NCBI GenBank assembly: GCA_913052445.1
Contig: CAJXDP010000002.1
Span: 62,001 to 126,000, forward strand
DNA: 64,000 bases
Direction of reading: 5' to 3'
Source of the DNA: an uncultured Formosa sp.
GTDB lineage: Bacteria > Bacteroidota > Bacteroidia > Flavobacteriales > Flavobacteriaceae
The notes under the pieces are model-generated. The model did no database searches and was not told the origin of the DNA. It saw only the letters and a program-made list of their open reading frames with translations. Every line of letters starts with the position of its first letter. Position 1 is the first letter of the stretch. The position numbers and the translations under genes were made by a program. Positions 9,416 to 17,885 of this stretch are shown here, piece after piece.

Positions 9416-9484
9416 ATGAGTGTAGAAGAAGCTTATAACATTTGGACTAAACTATTTGACACGAATTATTACATTTGTATTTAA
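9416..9484 (+). pseudogene. possible relic: N-terminus of a SAM-dependent methyltransferase gene
   Basis: A 22-codon frame starts at ATG 9416 and reads MSVEEAYNIWTKLFDTN before drifting into YYICI and a stop. The EAYNIW...DTN pattern looks like the first helix of small class I SAM methyltransferases common in this phylum (AYxxWxxxYDxN), but nothing of the following glycine-rich SAM motif remains. It may be the stump left by a deletion. The -7 element of the next gene lies inside it. The assignment rests on 17 residues only. Confidence 0.3.
9470..9477 (+). promoter_or_regulatory. -7 element (TACATTTG) for the SOUL gene
   Basis: TACATTTG matches TAnnTTTG and ends 26 bases before the ATG at 9504. 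No well-spaced TTTG -33 box is seen. It makes the in-frame TTG at 9456 an unlikely start. Confidence 0.4.
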
Positions 9485-9503
9485 TAAAAATCAAACTAAA
9501 CAT

Positions 9504-10091
9504 ATGAAAGTAGTATCCATTATTCTTGGCGTTATAGCTGTCGCATTTATAGCAGTACAGATTTTTGCTTTAAAAAGCCAAAAAAATATTGAAACTTATA
9601 CTTATACAATAAATAAAAAATATAAAGAATTCGAAATTCGTAGTTATGAAGCTACATTATTTAGTTCTGTTAAACTCTCAAGAAATAGTTTTAAACAAGC
9701 TTCAGGAGAGGGGTTTTCTATTTTAGCTGGATATATTTTTGGAAACAATAAACGAAACGAAAAAATAGCAATGACATCGCCTGTTGTAATGACATTAGAA
9801 GACTCAATGACTATGCTATTTATGATTCCAAGGAAATTTAACAAAGAAACCCTCCCCCAACCTAACCAATCACAAATTAAATTTCAAAATGAACCCGCAA
9901 AAAGGGTGGCAGCTATACAGTTTAATTGGTGGGCTAACGACGAAAAAATTGAAAAATATAAACAAAAATTAATTACAGCTTTAGATAAAGAAGGAATTAG
10001 TCACACAAACCGTTTTTACTTTTTAGGATATAATGCTCCTTACGAAGTTTTTAATCGTAAAAATGAAGTTATTGTAGAACTTCAGAAATAG
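9504..10091 (+). CDS. SOUL-family haem-binding protein
   Basis: The 195 residues have an N-terminal hydrophobic anchor or signal (VVSIILGVIAVAFIAVQIF), then a SOUL/HBP domain: YKEFEIRSYEATLFSSV, GFSILAGYIFGNN, EKIAMTSPVVM (the hallmark IAMTsPV motif), FMIPRKF, and a C-terminal YNAPYEVFNRKNEV. Family members bind haem or related tetrapyrroles and are probably periplasmic here. An upstream in-frame TTG (9456) would add 16 residues before the signal; the ATG at 9504 is preferred because the hydrophobic segment then sits at the N-terminus. It lies beside a DtxR-type regulator and a TonB receptor but is separated from them by orientation, so a shared iron role is only suggested. Confidence 0.85.
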   Translation: MKVVSIILGVIAVAFIAVQIFALKSQKNIETYTYTINKKYKEFEIRSYEATLFSSVKLSRNSFKQASGEGFSILAGYIFGNNKRNEKIAMTSPVVMTLEDSMTMLFMIPRKFNKETLPQPNQSQIKFQNEPAKRVAAIQFNWWANDEKIEKYKQKLITALDKEGISHTNRFYFLGYNAPYEVFNRKNEVIVELQK

Positions 10092-10158
10092 GCATTGAAC
10101 TAGACCATTTTCGTTTCAATAATGATTTAATATCAGTAAAAGTTATTACGATAGTTTG

Positions 10159-10569
10159 TTAGAACTTAACATCCGGAATTGGACTACCGTGCGGATCGGT
10201 ATCTCGATTATTTAACATTTTTTGCACTTTCCTAAAAAAAGCTGGACTTTCTATATGCTCTATTTCCTCAGCTATATCATGAACACTTTCTGGTTGGAAC
10301 TCCATGATTTCAACTAAAAAAAGCTCAATTAAACGGTGCTTCGCTACTATAGTCCTAGCAAGCTTTCTACCTTCTGAAGTGAACTCTATAGCTTTATAAG
10401 GAGCTGAGTTCAACAAATCCATAGACACCAACTTTTTAATCATATTAGAAACCGATGATTTAGAAACCCCTAAAACTTTAGATAAGCATGACACAGATAC
10501 TATTTCACTAGCTGTTTCTAATCTATATATTTCCTTTAAATAATGTTCTTTTTCTTTAGTTTTTCTCAT
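10159..10569 (-). CDS. DtxR/MntR-family metal-dependent transcriptional regulator (short form)
   Basis: The 136 residues contain an N-terminal winged helix (about 1-65; KEKEHYLKEIYRLE, VSCLSKVLGVSKSSVSNMIKKL). The metal-binding and dimerisation domain follows (about 66-136; AKHRLIELFLVE, VHDIAEEIEHIES, ending near DPHGSPIP). The HRLIE and AEEIEH histidines and glutamates are the usual Fe/Mn ligands. No SH3-like/FeoA domain is present, as in MntR. It is divergent from a TonB receptor with about 80 bases between start codons. Two copies of an 18-base repeat there overlap the receptor promoter, so it probably represses the receptor when iron or manganese is plentiful. Which metal it senses is not decided. 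Confidence 0.88.
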   Translation of the reverse strand: MRKTKEKEHYLKEIYRLETASEIVSVSCLSKVLGVSKSSVSNMIKKLVSMDLLNSAPYKAIEFTSEGRKLARTIVAKHRLIELFLVEIMEFQPESVHDIAEEIEHIESPAFFRKVQKMLNNRDTDPHGSPIPDVKF

Positions 10570-10572
10570 TTG

Positions 10573-10618
10573 TTTTGCAGTAGTGAACTATTTTTATTAG
10601 TTTTGCAGTGGTGAACAC
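10573..10618. promoter_or_regulatory. receptor promoter with duplicated operator-like repeat
   Basis: The plus-strand promoter has a -33 box TTTTG (10573-10577), a 20-base spacer and a -7 box TAGTTTTG (10598-10605), ahead of the ATG at 10653. Overlapping each box is a copy of a repeat: TTTTGCAGTAGTGAACTA (10573-10590) and TTTTGCAGTGGTGAACAC (10601-10618), 28 bases apart. The cores are near-palindromic (TAGTGAACTA; AGTGGTGAACACT). This is the expected place for binding of the divergently encoded DtxR/MntR-type protein. Operator function is inferred from position and repetition. Confidence 0.55.
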
Positions 10619-10652
10619 TATTAATCACTTGATAATAACCAAATTTACAAAA

Positions 10653-12878
10653 ATGAGCCTTAAAAATTGTCTTAATTTTATCATAATCATACTTTTAACA
10701 GGATTCACTTATGCCCAAACAATAAGCGGATTGGTAAAGGACAGTGAGCAAAACCTTCTTTTTGGGGCAACAATCCATAATAGCTCAAATTCGAAAAGCG
10801 AGATAGTAAATGAAGTAGGAGAGTTTTCAATAGAATCAAAAAAAGGTGAAAATAAGCTCTTCATTTCATATGTAGGATATTCTTCAGCAGTTATAATAAT
10901 AATATCTAATGGAGAATCAATAATTGACGTTGGCACAATAGTACTAGAAAATGATAGCTTGGAGGAGATTGTTATTTCGGGAACACTTAGAGAAGTGTCA
11001 AAGCTTAAAAGTGCTGTCCCTATTGAGCTTTATACTGCCGATTTTTTTAAAGCAACCCCAAAAGCGAGTTTATTTGAAGCTATAGAATCGATAAATGGTG
11101 TTCGTCCACAATTAAACTGTAACGTATGCAATACAGGTGATATTCATATTAATGGTCAAGAAGGAGCAAATACAATGGTATTAATTGATGGACTTCCTAT
11201 TGTTAGTGGCTTATCAACTGTCTATGGTCTTTCGGGGATCCCGCAATCTCTTGTTAAGCAAGTTGAAGTAATAAAGGGGCCTGCATCTACACTATATGGG
11301 TCTGAAGCGATTGGAGGAGTTATTAATCTAATTACCAAGTCACCTGAAACTGTTAAACCGTTTAACATTGAAACCTTTATGAGCTCATGGGGAGAATTAA
11401 ATATTGACATTGGTGCTAAATACAAGCTAAAAAACAGTCAAGGCTTGATTGGAGTAAATTATTTTAATTATTCCAATCCAATTGATAATAATGGAGATGG
11501 GTTTACTGATTTAACACTACAACACAGAATTTCCATTTTTAATAAAATTAAAACAAAAAAAAACAGTGTGGCGTTTCGTTATTTTTATGAAGACCGTTGG
11601 GGTGGTGAAATGAACTGGAGTTCTAGATTTAGAGGAGGTAATGAAGTTTATGGTGAGAGTATATACACAAGCAGAGTCGAAGTATTTGGAAAGTATGATG
11701 TTTCAGAAAATTTGTTTTTACAATACAGCTTAAATAATCATGATCAAAATTCGGTTTATGGCACTACTTCTTATAATGCCATACAAACTACTGGTTTTTT
11801 ACAGGGAGTATTTATGAAGAACATACATAACCATGACTTGTTATTTGGAGCAACGTATCGGTATACACTTTATGATGACAACACCCCTGCCACTATCCAA
11901 AAAGATAAAACAGCCCTGCCAGGGCTTTTTATCCAGGACCAATGGACTATTAACAAATCCCAAACATTACTGTCTGGAATCCGATATGATAAGAACTCCA
12001 TTTACGGAGATATTTGGACGCCAAGATTAAACTATAAATGGTCAAGTGAAGACGAAAGCTCAATTTTACGCCTTGGATTTGGAACTGGATACAGGGTAGT
12101 TAATGTATTTACAGAAGATCATGCAGCACTGACAGGCGCAAGAGACGTGGTTTTTACGGAGGCTATTCTGCCAGAAAAATCATGGAATACAACTATTAAT
12201 TGGAATAAAAAATTATACAGCAAATATGGAGCTATTTTTGACTTAGACTTTAGTGTCTTTAAGACTGAATTTTCGAATAGAATTCTGCCAGATTACGAAA
12301 CCAACCCAAACCAGATAATTTATAGTAATCTAGTTGGCAAGTCAATAACTCAAGGAGCAACAGTTAATATAAATAGCTTATTTGCAGATGGATTAAAAGT
12401 AAATATAGGCGCTACATTTATTGATTCTAAAATCATTAATAACAACCAAATTGAATATCCTTACTTGACTGAGAAATTTTCAGGAAATTATCAACTAAGT
12501 TACACATTTTATGAGCCTAAAATCACAGTTGATATTTCTGGAACTGTCATTGGCTCCATGAAACTCCCACTTCTTGGCAATTTAGATACGAGAGCTCCTA
12601 ACAGTCCAGTTATTAATATCATGAACATACAAGCAACCTATGAATTTAAAACTATTGAAATATTTGCTGGTATTAAAAATATTTTAGATTTTAAGCCAGA
12701 TTCTAACAGCATTGCACGTGCTTTTGACCCCTTTGATTCTGGAGTTGAATTTGGAAGCAATGGACAAGTTATAGCTACCCAAAATAACCCTAACGCACTC
12801 TCATTCGATCCAAGCTATGTCTACTACTCTAACCAAGGAATTAATGGGTTTATTGGGGTAAGGTATCATGTCAATTAA
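10653..12878 (+). CDS. TonB-dependent outer-membrane receptor, probably iron/manganese related
   Basis: The predicted 741-residue protein begins with a signal peptide ending in TYAQ. A carboxypeptidase-regulatory-like domain follows (about 22-105; ISGLVKDSEQNLLFGATIHN), then a plug with HINGQEGANTMVLIDG and VEVIKGPASTLYGSEAIGG, then a barrel ending in FIGVRYHVN. The plug carries a cysteine pair, LNCNVCNTGDIHI, shared with a group of Bacteroidetes siderophore, haem or metal receptors. The ATG at 10653 is preferred over the in-frame GTG at 10608, which would overlap the promoter and precede the signal peptide. Control by the divergent DtxR-type regulator points to iron or manganese acquisition. 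The exact ligand is unknown. Confidence 0.9.
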   Translation: MSLKNCLNFIIIILLTGFTYAQTISGLVKDSEQNLLFGATIHNSSNSKSEIVNEVGEFSIESKKGENKLFISYVGYSSAVIIIISNGESIIDVGTIVLENDSLEEIVISGTLREVSKLKSAVPIELYTADFFKATPKASLFEAIESINGVRPQLNCNVCNTGDIHINGQEGANTMVLIDGLPIVSGLSTVYGLSGIPQSLVKQVEVIKGPASTLYGSEAIGGVINLITKSPETVKPFNIETFMSSWGELNIDIGAKYKLKNSQGLIGVNYFNYSNPIDNNGDGFTDLTLQHRISIFNKIKTKKNSVAFRYFYEDRWGGEMNWSSRFRGGNEVYGESIYTSRVEVFGKYDVSENLFLQYSLNNHDQNSVYGTTSYNAIQTTGFLQGVFMKNIHNHDLLFGATYRYTLYDDNTPATIQKDKTALPGLFIQDQWTINKSQTLLSGIRYDKNSIYGDIWTPRLNYKWSSEDESSILRLGFGTGYRVVNVFTEDHAALTGARDVVFTEAILPEKSWNTTINWNKKLYSKYGAIFDLDFSVFKTEFSNRILPDYETNPNQIIYSNLVGKSITQGATVNINSLFADGLKVNIGATFIDSKIINNNQIEYPYLTEKFSGNYQLSYTFYEPKITVDISGTVIGSMKLPLLGNLDTRAPNSPVINIMNIQATYEFKTIEIFAGIKNILDFKPDSNSIARAFDPFDSGVEFGSNGQVIATQNNPNALSFDPSYVYYSNQGINGFIGVRYHVN

Positions 12879-12880
12879 AA

Positions 12881-12926
12881 GAGATCGATTCACTTTAACC
12901 CTGTGGGGTCTAGATAAATCGATCTC
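12881..12926. terminator. nested inverted repeat between convergent genes, probable terminator
   Basis: Perfect 10-base arms GAGATCGATT (12881-12890) and AATCGATCTC (12917-12926) enclose a 26-base loop that itself contains a small ACCC/GGGT stem (12898-12901 with 12906-12909). It lies between the stop codons of the receptor and the CotH gene. There is no clean T tract, so a simple rho-independent terminator is not certain. Confidence 0.5.
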
Positions 12927-12949
12927 ATTTAGTAAACAAAAAATTAATA

Positions 12950-15550
12950 TTAGTTTTTAATAATTTTCTTGAAGAAAAATTCGCTATCTGTTTGTATTTG
13001 TAATAGATATAACCCATTTTCAAACGCGCTTAAATCCAACTCGACCTGTCTGTTTTCAAAATAATAGGTTCTGAAAAGTTTTCCATTTACACTGTAGAGT
13101 TTAATAATTGAAATATTGCCCGAGTTTATTTTAATCTTCAATATATCAGAAACTGGATTTGGATAAATACTAACAAAAGAATCATATGGATTACTTCCAG
13201 TAGATAAGTTTTCTGAAGTATCAGCACGCGCTATCCAACTGCTTGCTAAACTATTGTCCAAATCTAAACCAATAAGTTTGAGAAAAGAGCCCTCCCCATC
13301 GGCCTCTTCTGGCCATGGCAATGCATCATTATAGTTCACCTCGTCAATAATATTTCCATATGCATCTCTCAAAACTAACTCTTCTCCATCATTAGACAGA
13401 CTTCTCGAAAACTCGTCAAAAGGTTCAAATCCATAGCGTTGATTAAAAGACTCACTATTGTTTGCTATGTAAAACACACTCTGGGCAGAGAGTGATGCGC
13501 CTTGCGGGAATTGATATGTAAGCCCCAAGCCACCAAAGTAAATGCCTGTCAAATCAATTGTAGACGAACTGTTGTTTGTGAGTTCAATAAATTCAAAATC
13601 ACTTGAATCTAAGTCGACTTCTACCAACGGATTATAATTTATTTTAGATATCACTAATGCAGGTGTTGTAATATTATCACATAAACTAGTATCTGTTAAT
13701 TGATTTGAAATCCATTCAATACGCTCAGAAATAAAAGCTTTCATTTCAATTATATTTTGATCAAACTGACCAGTAGTACCTGAAACAGTTTCTTGACGTT
13801 CTGCCGCCTCCGAAATAAGAATTTGGGTAGAATCAATAAGCTCAAAAATTTCATCTGAATTTAAAGGCATTCCTGGCGCAGTCAGTTCTTGCCAACGCTT
13901 GGTTAAATAGCAATTGAATATGGGCTCATCAAATAGGTCTTTCCAAAACTTAGGCCCCATATTTCCTTGGTCATAAAATTGCCAAATATCAAAATGACTT
14001 CTATCATAACCCCAAGCAAATAAATCATTACCAAATGTTAAATTAAAATCCCAAATTGGTCCCGCCCTAAGCTTACCATTACGGTCTTTATGAAAAAACG
14101 TACTAAACTCATAACCATCTGCATTGGATGACAATTCGTTTAATATCATAAGATCTACAAATGAAGGGATGTCAATTACAGAAGGATAGCCTTCAGATAT
14201 TGAACTATTACTCGGAAGAGTTACATGAGCTGCAAGTGTTTCAAATTCATTTTTTATGTAAGAATGCTGCTCTGGCATTACAGTTGAAGGCTTCGGATGT
14301 TCATGAACAAAATTACTTTGCCAACCTCCGTAGTTATCCATCGACCAAGCTACTGTATCTGAACCCTCAATTTTATCTGTTTTTGTAATGTATCCTCCTG
14401 TGAGTTTTGGAAGTGTTAAATCGTCATCTTTAATTTTTTTAATATCTATGCGACTGTCATCAGCTTTTAACTTCTCTTGTAATACATATATCCCTCTAAA
14501 ATCTCCGTTAAGGACTAACTCACAATACCTACCCCTTGAAGCATAATTACCAGTTAAATTCGCAAGTTTATAACTTAAAAAATCTCTCATAAAAGAAGGG
14601 TCATATGCTAAACCACTTAAGATCCAATCATTTTCCGTTGGCATGTCAAGAAACGGTATATTTATTTTATCTCCTAAATCATCGTAGGGCGTAAAGGCAT
14701 ATTGTTTTTTATCTAACAGACTGGAAGACGATCCACGGTATTCAATTTTAATAGGGCCATCATAACTAAGAGCTGTGGGGTCACTAACATCCATAAGAAA
14801 ATTTCGCTGGCCATTATCTCTATAAATAACTTTCATGACAGCATCAATCTTAGGGTCATTAGGGATTTCTTGACCTTCAAAAGTATCAATGATAACTATT
14901 GGTAAATTAGATGACTCAAAATCAACTTCAACCGGAATATAAGGGGTAACAAACCACGATGGAGGTGTTTCGTAGTTTGTACTTGTATTATTTATACCCA
15001 ATGACAAAACAGGAAGAGCTGATAAGTCAGAGGAATTAATTGATTGGTTATGTACTTGGACCGCTAATACATTTGTACCTGTATTGAGAAGATTTGTGTC
15101 TACACCAAAACGTTCAGGGGCATACCCCTGCGGAAGTAATGCCTCATGGTAACCATCACTGAGCTGATTAAAGTTAGGAATGGAGCCTGAAATAAGATTT
15201 CGTGCAATTTCTTGTCCATTCAAATACGCTACAAATCCATCATCGTAATCTAAATCTAATATAATAGCCTCAACTTCAGAAGCATTAGTAATTGTGAATA
15301 TTGTTCGAATATAAACAGATATAGTGTTTGAAATTATAGTAGCGTCATCACCATCTCCATATCCAAACCCTGAATTCCCCGAACTCCAACTTGATGAATT
15401 AAATCCTAATTGGTTCCAACTTGAGTTCGGTTGCGAGCTTGGTATAAGATAATCCCATTGATCCCCTGGCAACACAACACTTTCCCAGTGGTCAATTTGA
15501 GCCGATGTAAAAAAAGGAGATAGTAGACAAAATAAATATAGATAACGCAT
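12950..15550 (-). CDS. CotH-family secreted protein with lamin-tail domain and T9SS sorting domain
   Basis: The 866 residues run as follows. A signal peptide ends near FTSAQ. A beta-rich N-terminal domain (about 20-185; DYDDGFVAYLNGQEIAR) resembles carbohydrate-binding-like modules of secreted proteins. The CotH domain (about 230-600) carries IKIEYRGSSS, QYAFTPYDDLGD, LNGDFRGIYVLQEKL and GPIWDFNLTFGND. A lamin-tail domain (about 650-770) has FEFIELTNNSS and GEELVLRD. The C-terminal sorting domain (about 790-866) has SIYPNPVSDILKI and ENGLYLLQIQ. CotH proteins are atypical kinases in spore formers. Here the protein should be secreted by T9SS and anchored on the surface, where its function is unknown. 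It is transcribed alone, bounded by inverted repeats on both sides. Confidence 0.85.
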   Translation of the reverse strand: MRYLYLFCLLSPFFTSAQIDHWESVVLPGDQWDYLIPSSQPNSSWNQLGFNSSSWSSGNSGFGYGDGDDATIISNTISVYIRTIFTITNASEVEAIILDLDYDDGFVAYLNGQEIARNLISGSIPNFNQLSDGYHEALLPQGYAPERFGVDTNLLNTGTNVLAVQVHNQSINSSDLSALPVLSLGINNTSTNYETPPSWFVTPYIPVEVDFESSNLPIVIIDTFEGQEIPNDPKIDAVMKVIYRDNGQRNFLMDVSDPTALSYDGPIKIEYRGSSSSLLDKKQYAFTPYDDLGDKINIPFLDMPTENDWILSGLAYDPSFMRDFLSYKLANLTGNYASRGRYCELVLNGDFRGIYVLQEKLKADDSRIDIKKIKDDDLTLPKLTGGYITKTDKIEGSDTVAWSMDNYGGWQSNFVHEHPKPSTVMPEQHSYIKNEFETLAAHVTLPSNSSISEGYPSVIDIPSFVDLMILNELSSNADGYEFSTFFHKDRNGKLRAGPIWDFNLTFGNDLFAWGYDRSHFDIWQFYDQGNMGPKFWKDLFDEPIFNCYLTKRWQELTAPGMPLNSDEIFELIDSTQILISEAAERQETVSGTTGQFDQNIIEMKAFISERIEWISNQLTDTSLCDNITTPALVISKINYNPLVEVDLDSSDFEFIELTNNSSSTIDLTGIYFGGLGLTYQFPQGASLSAQSVFYIANNSESFNQRYGFEPFDEFSRSLSNDGEELVLRDAYGNIIDEVNYNDALPWPEEADGEGSFLKLIGLDLDNSLASSWIARADTSENLSTGSNPYDSFVSIYPNPVSDILKIKINSGNISIIKLYSVNGKLFRTYYFENRQVELDLSAFENGLYLLQIQTDSEFFFKKIIKN

Positions 15551-15638
15551 AAATATGTAATTTTTAATATCCCCGTAAAAATATAACTAATTAAGTTAAT
15601 ACAATTGTATAAGATTCTGGTCTTGGTCTATTAAAACA

Positions 15639-15667
15639 AAAAAAACCACTCTATGAGTGGTTTTTTT
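15639..15667 (-). terminator. rho-independent terminator of the fasciclin gene
   Basis: A 13-base perfect stem (A7 CCACTC, 15639-15651) pairs with GAGTGG T7 (15655-15667) around a TAT loop. It lies 17 bases past the stop of the fasciclin gene on the minus strand and is symmetrical enough to work in both directions. Confidence 0.85.
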
Positions 15668-15683
15668 ATCGTGACTAATTTAA

Positions 15684-16664
15684 TTATAATGTAGGAAGTA
15701 GTACTTTATCTATTACATGTATAACTCCGTTATAAGCTTGTACATCAACAGCTATGATATTTGATATTCTATTATTTGTATCAACAAGTTGGGCACCGGC
15801 AGTTAATGATACTGTGAGCGGGGAACCTATAGTAGTGATTGGCATGCCGTTAACTAAATCTGTAGATCTCACATTTGCCTCAACAACTACATGCGTCGCT
15901 AAAGTAGCTTCTAAAGTAGAAAGAGGAATATCTCCAAGAGCATTTAACCCTAACTCACTAAGCAATGAACCGAATGCATCATTTGTAGGAGCAAAAACAG
16001 TAAATGGTGCAGGTTCAGTTGTTGTTGATAATATAGACAAAAAGTCAGTTGTGTGATCTTCTCTTGTTAGTGCAGCTACCAGGGTTGCAAAAGCAGGGTT
16101 TGAAGCTGCAAAAGTAACTACTGTAGGTAATACGATAACCTCGTCAACTACATGAACAATCCCATTAGATGCTTCAATATCTGCAGAAATTACACTAGAA
16201 TCTCCATTAAAAACAACACCATTAGATGTATCAAAATATAAACTTAAATTATCTCCATCCATATTTGTAGCATTGGTACTAGTATATCCATAACCAGCAT
16301 CAACTAAAGCCGCAGAATTTACTGTACCAGTAATTACGTGGTTTAATAAGATATTACTTAGAACGTCTGTTGGGACGTCAGATAAAGATGCAAAACCATT
16401 ATCAGTTAAAAATGTTTCAAAGGCGAAGTTATTTGGAGCTAGTACAGTGTACTCACCTCCACTTAATACATCTAATAAATTTCCATCAGCTACTGATAAA
16501 GCAGCTACTAAGTTGCTTAGATCTGAAGTATTTAACGCTGTCTCAACAATATTTAAAGGGCCAGTTGGGGAAACATAATCATCATCATCATCTGAGCAGG
16601 AAAGAGTGGAAAATCCCACAAAAAATAATAATGTTAAATTGGTTAATTTTAATAAATTTTTCAT
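15684..16664 (-). CDS. fasciclin (FAS1) repeat lipoprotein, two domains
   Basis: The 326-residue protein has a lipoprotein signal with lipobox LSC followed by SDDDDDY, a strongly acidic tether typical of surface-exposed lipoproteins in this phylum. Two FAS1 domains follow (about 45-185 and 190-326). Each has the H1 motif (YTVLAPNNFAFETFL; FTVFAPTNDAFGSLL) and the H2 motif (NGIVHVVDEVIVLP; NGVIHVIDKVLLP). FAS1 domains mediate adhesion in many bacteria. The ATG at 16664 is preferred over the frame's first start at 16772 because it places the signal peptide at the N-terminus. It is monocistronic, with its own terminator and a divergent neighbour. Confidence 0.92.
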   Translation of the reverse strand: MKNLLKLTNLTLLFFVGFSTLSCSDDDDDYVSPTGPLNIVETALNTSDLSNLVAALSVADGNLLDVLSGGEYTVLAPNNFAFETFLTDNGFASLSDVPTDVLSNILLNHVITGTVNSAALVDAGYGYTSTNATNMDGDNLSLYFDTSNGVVFNGDSSVISADIEASNGIVHVVDEVIVLPTVVTFAASNPAFATLVAALTREDHTTDFLSILSTTTEPAPFTVFAPTNDAFGSLLSELGLNALGDIPLSTLEATLATHVVVEANVRSTDLVNGMPITTIGSPLTVSLTAGAQLVDTNNRISNIIAVDVQAYNGVIHVIDKVLLPTL

Positions 16665-16824
16665 TTGTTTAATTTTTGGATTACTCAACAAAAAAAAGAA
16701 TATTGAGTTGTAAAATTTGTAATAATTTGTTAAAAAAATACATATGTTAAAGTTTAAAGCAAGATTTAACATAAATTAATGTACGTTAACATAATAAATG
16801 TTGACATTTTTACGACATTTGAAT

Positions 16825-17877
16825 ATGAAATATATTTTAAATTTAATTGTTTTATCTACCCTGTGTTCTTGTGGGTTATTATATGAGTCTAACACGCCAA
16901 TTATTTATAAAAGTCAATCTTTCGTAGAAACTAAGTCGCCGGAAGCACCAAACTATGAGTCCTTAAGTTCTTGGGCTGTGCACCCTGACGATGACCCAGA
17001 TGTTTTGGCAAGTTTTAAAAATAAAGAACCAAAGCTGGATGTTGATGTCTTTTTTATTTATCCTACGTTACATTCAAACAAAGAAGATCTATCGTGGAAT
17101 TCAGATATTTATAGTATTGATACTAGAAACCTAGTGTTACAGTCTTCAGTTCAATATCAATCTTCAGCATGGTATTCGTTAGGAAAATTATATGTGCCTT
17201 ATTACAGACAAGCACATCTTAGAATTTTTAGCCCTGAGTTTTGGGAAAATGGAGGTAAAAATGCCTATGAATTGGCATATGAGGACTTAAGACAAGCGTT
17301 TTTGATGTTTTTAAAAAAATACAATAACGATCGACCTATTATAATTGCTGGTCACAGTCAAGGAGCTGGCCATGCTAAAAGACTATTAAAGGAATTTTTT
17401 GATGGTAAACCTTTACAAAAAAAATTAATTGCGGCTTATTTGATTGGTACTAGAGTCATGGAAGATGAATTTACTAATATAAAACACATGACAAATGAGT
17501 CTGAAACTGGAGGTTTCGTCACATGGAACTCATATCGTCTGATGTCAGAATCTAAAGAACGTAAGGCCATTTATACAATAAGTAAGGAATGGGTCAAGGG
17601 AGCGGCCTGTTCGAATCCTATCACATGGAATACACAAAAAAATAGTCAATACAGTGATCACAAAGGATTTCTTTATCTAAATAAAAAAGTATACCCAAAA
17701 ACTGTAAAAATTGAGAGCATTGATGACAAGTTACTTATCAAAACTCCAAAAGTTGGACTTTTTAAAAGAATACTTATATCAACTGTTAAAGATTACCACA
17801 AAGCAGATGTAAATTTATTTTGGGAAGACATTAGAGTCAATTCGCGTACAAGGTCAAAATCTTATTTAAAAAACTAA
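16825..17877 (+). CDS. DUF3089 family alpha/beta-hydrolase lipoprotein
   Basis: This is a 350-residue predicted lipoprotein (STLCSCGLLYESN, cysteine near residue 16). The body matches DUF3089, an alpha/beta-hydrolase-like family: SSWAVHPDDDPD, VDVFFIYPTLH, YYRQAHLRIFSPE, and a nucleophile elbow IIIAGHSQGAGHAKRLL with serine in GHSQG. A DHKGFLYLN segment near residue 300 may hold the catalytic histidine. No enzymatic function is established for the family that I know of. The ATG at 16825 is chosen over the TTG/ATG region from 16798 because the signal peptide follows it directly. Its stop is 8 bases from the convergent acylase gene. Confidence 0.82.
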   Translation: MKYILNLIVLSTLCSCGLLYESNTPIIYKSQSFVETKSPEAPNYESLSSWAVHPDDDPDVLASFKNKEPKLDVDVFFIYPTLHSNKEDLSWNSDIYSIDTRNLVLQSSVQYQSSAWYSLGKLYVPYYRQAHLRIFSPEFWENGGKNAYELAYEDLRQAFLMFLKKYNNDRPIIIAGHSQGAGHAKRLLKEFFDGKPLQKKLIAAYLIGTRVMEDEFTNIKHMTNESETGGFVTWNSYRLMSESKERKAIYTISKEWVKGAACSNPITWNTQKNSQYSDHKGFLYLNKKVYPKTVKIESIDDKLLIKTPKVGLFKRILISTVKDYHKADVNLFWEDIRVNSRTRSKSYLKN

Positions 17878-17885
17878 ATAAATCA

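Noticed and set aside
9456-9503. Upstream TTG start for the SOUL gene
   Set aside because: It would overlap the -7 element and put 16 extra residues before the signal segment; the ATG at 9504 fits better.
10608-10652. GTG start for the DtxR-linked TonB receptor
   Set aside because: It lies just past the -7 box, inside the second repeat, and precedes the natural signal peptide at ATG 10653.
17590-17620. TTCGAATCC tRNA-like TpsiC loop
   Set aside because: It lies inside the DUF3089 coding frame and no cloverleaf can be drawn around it.
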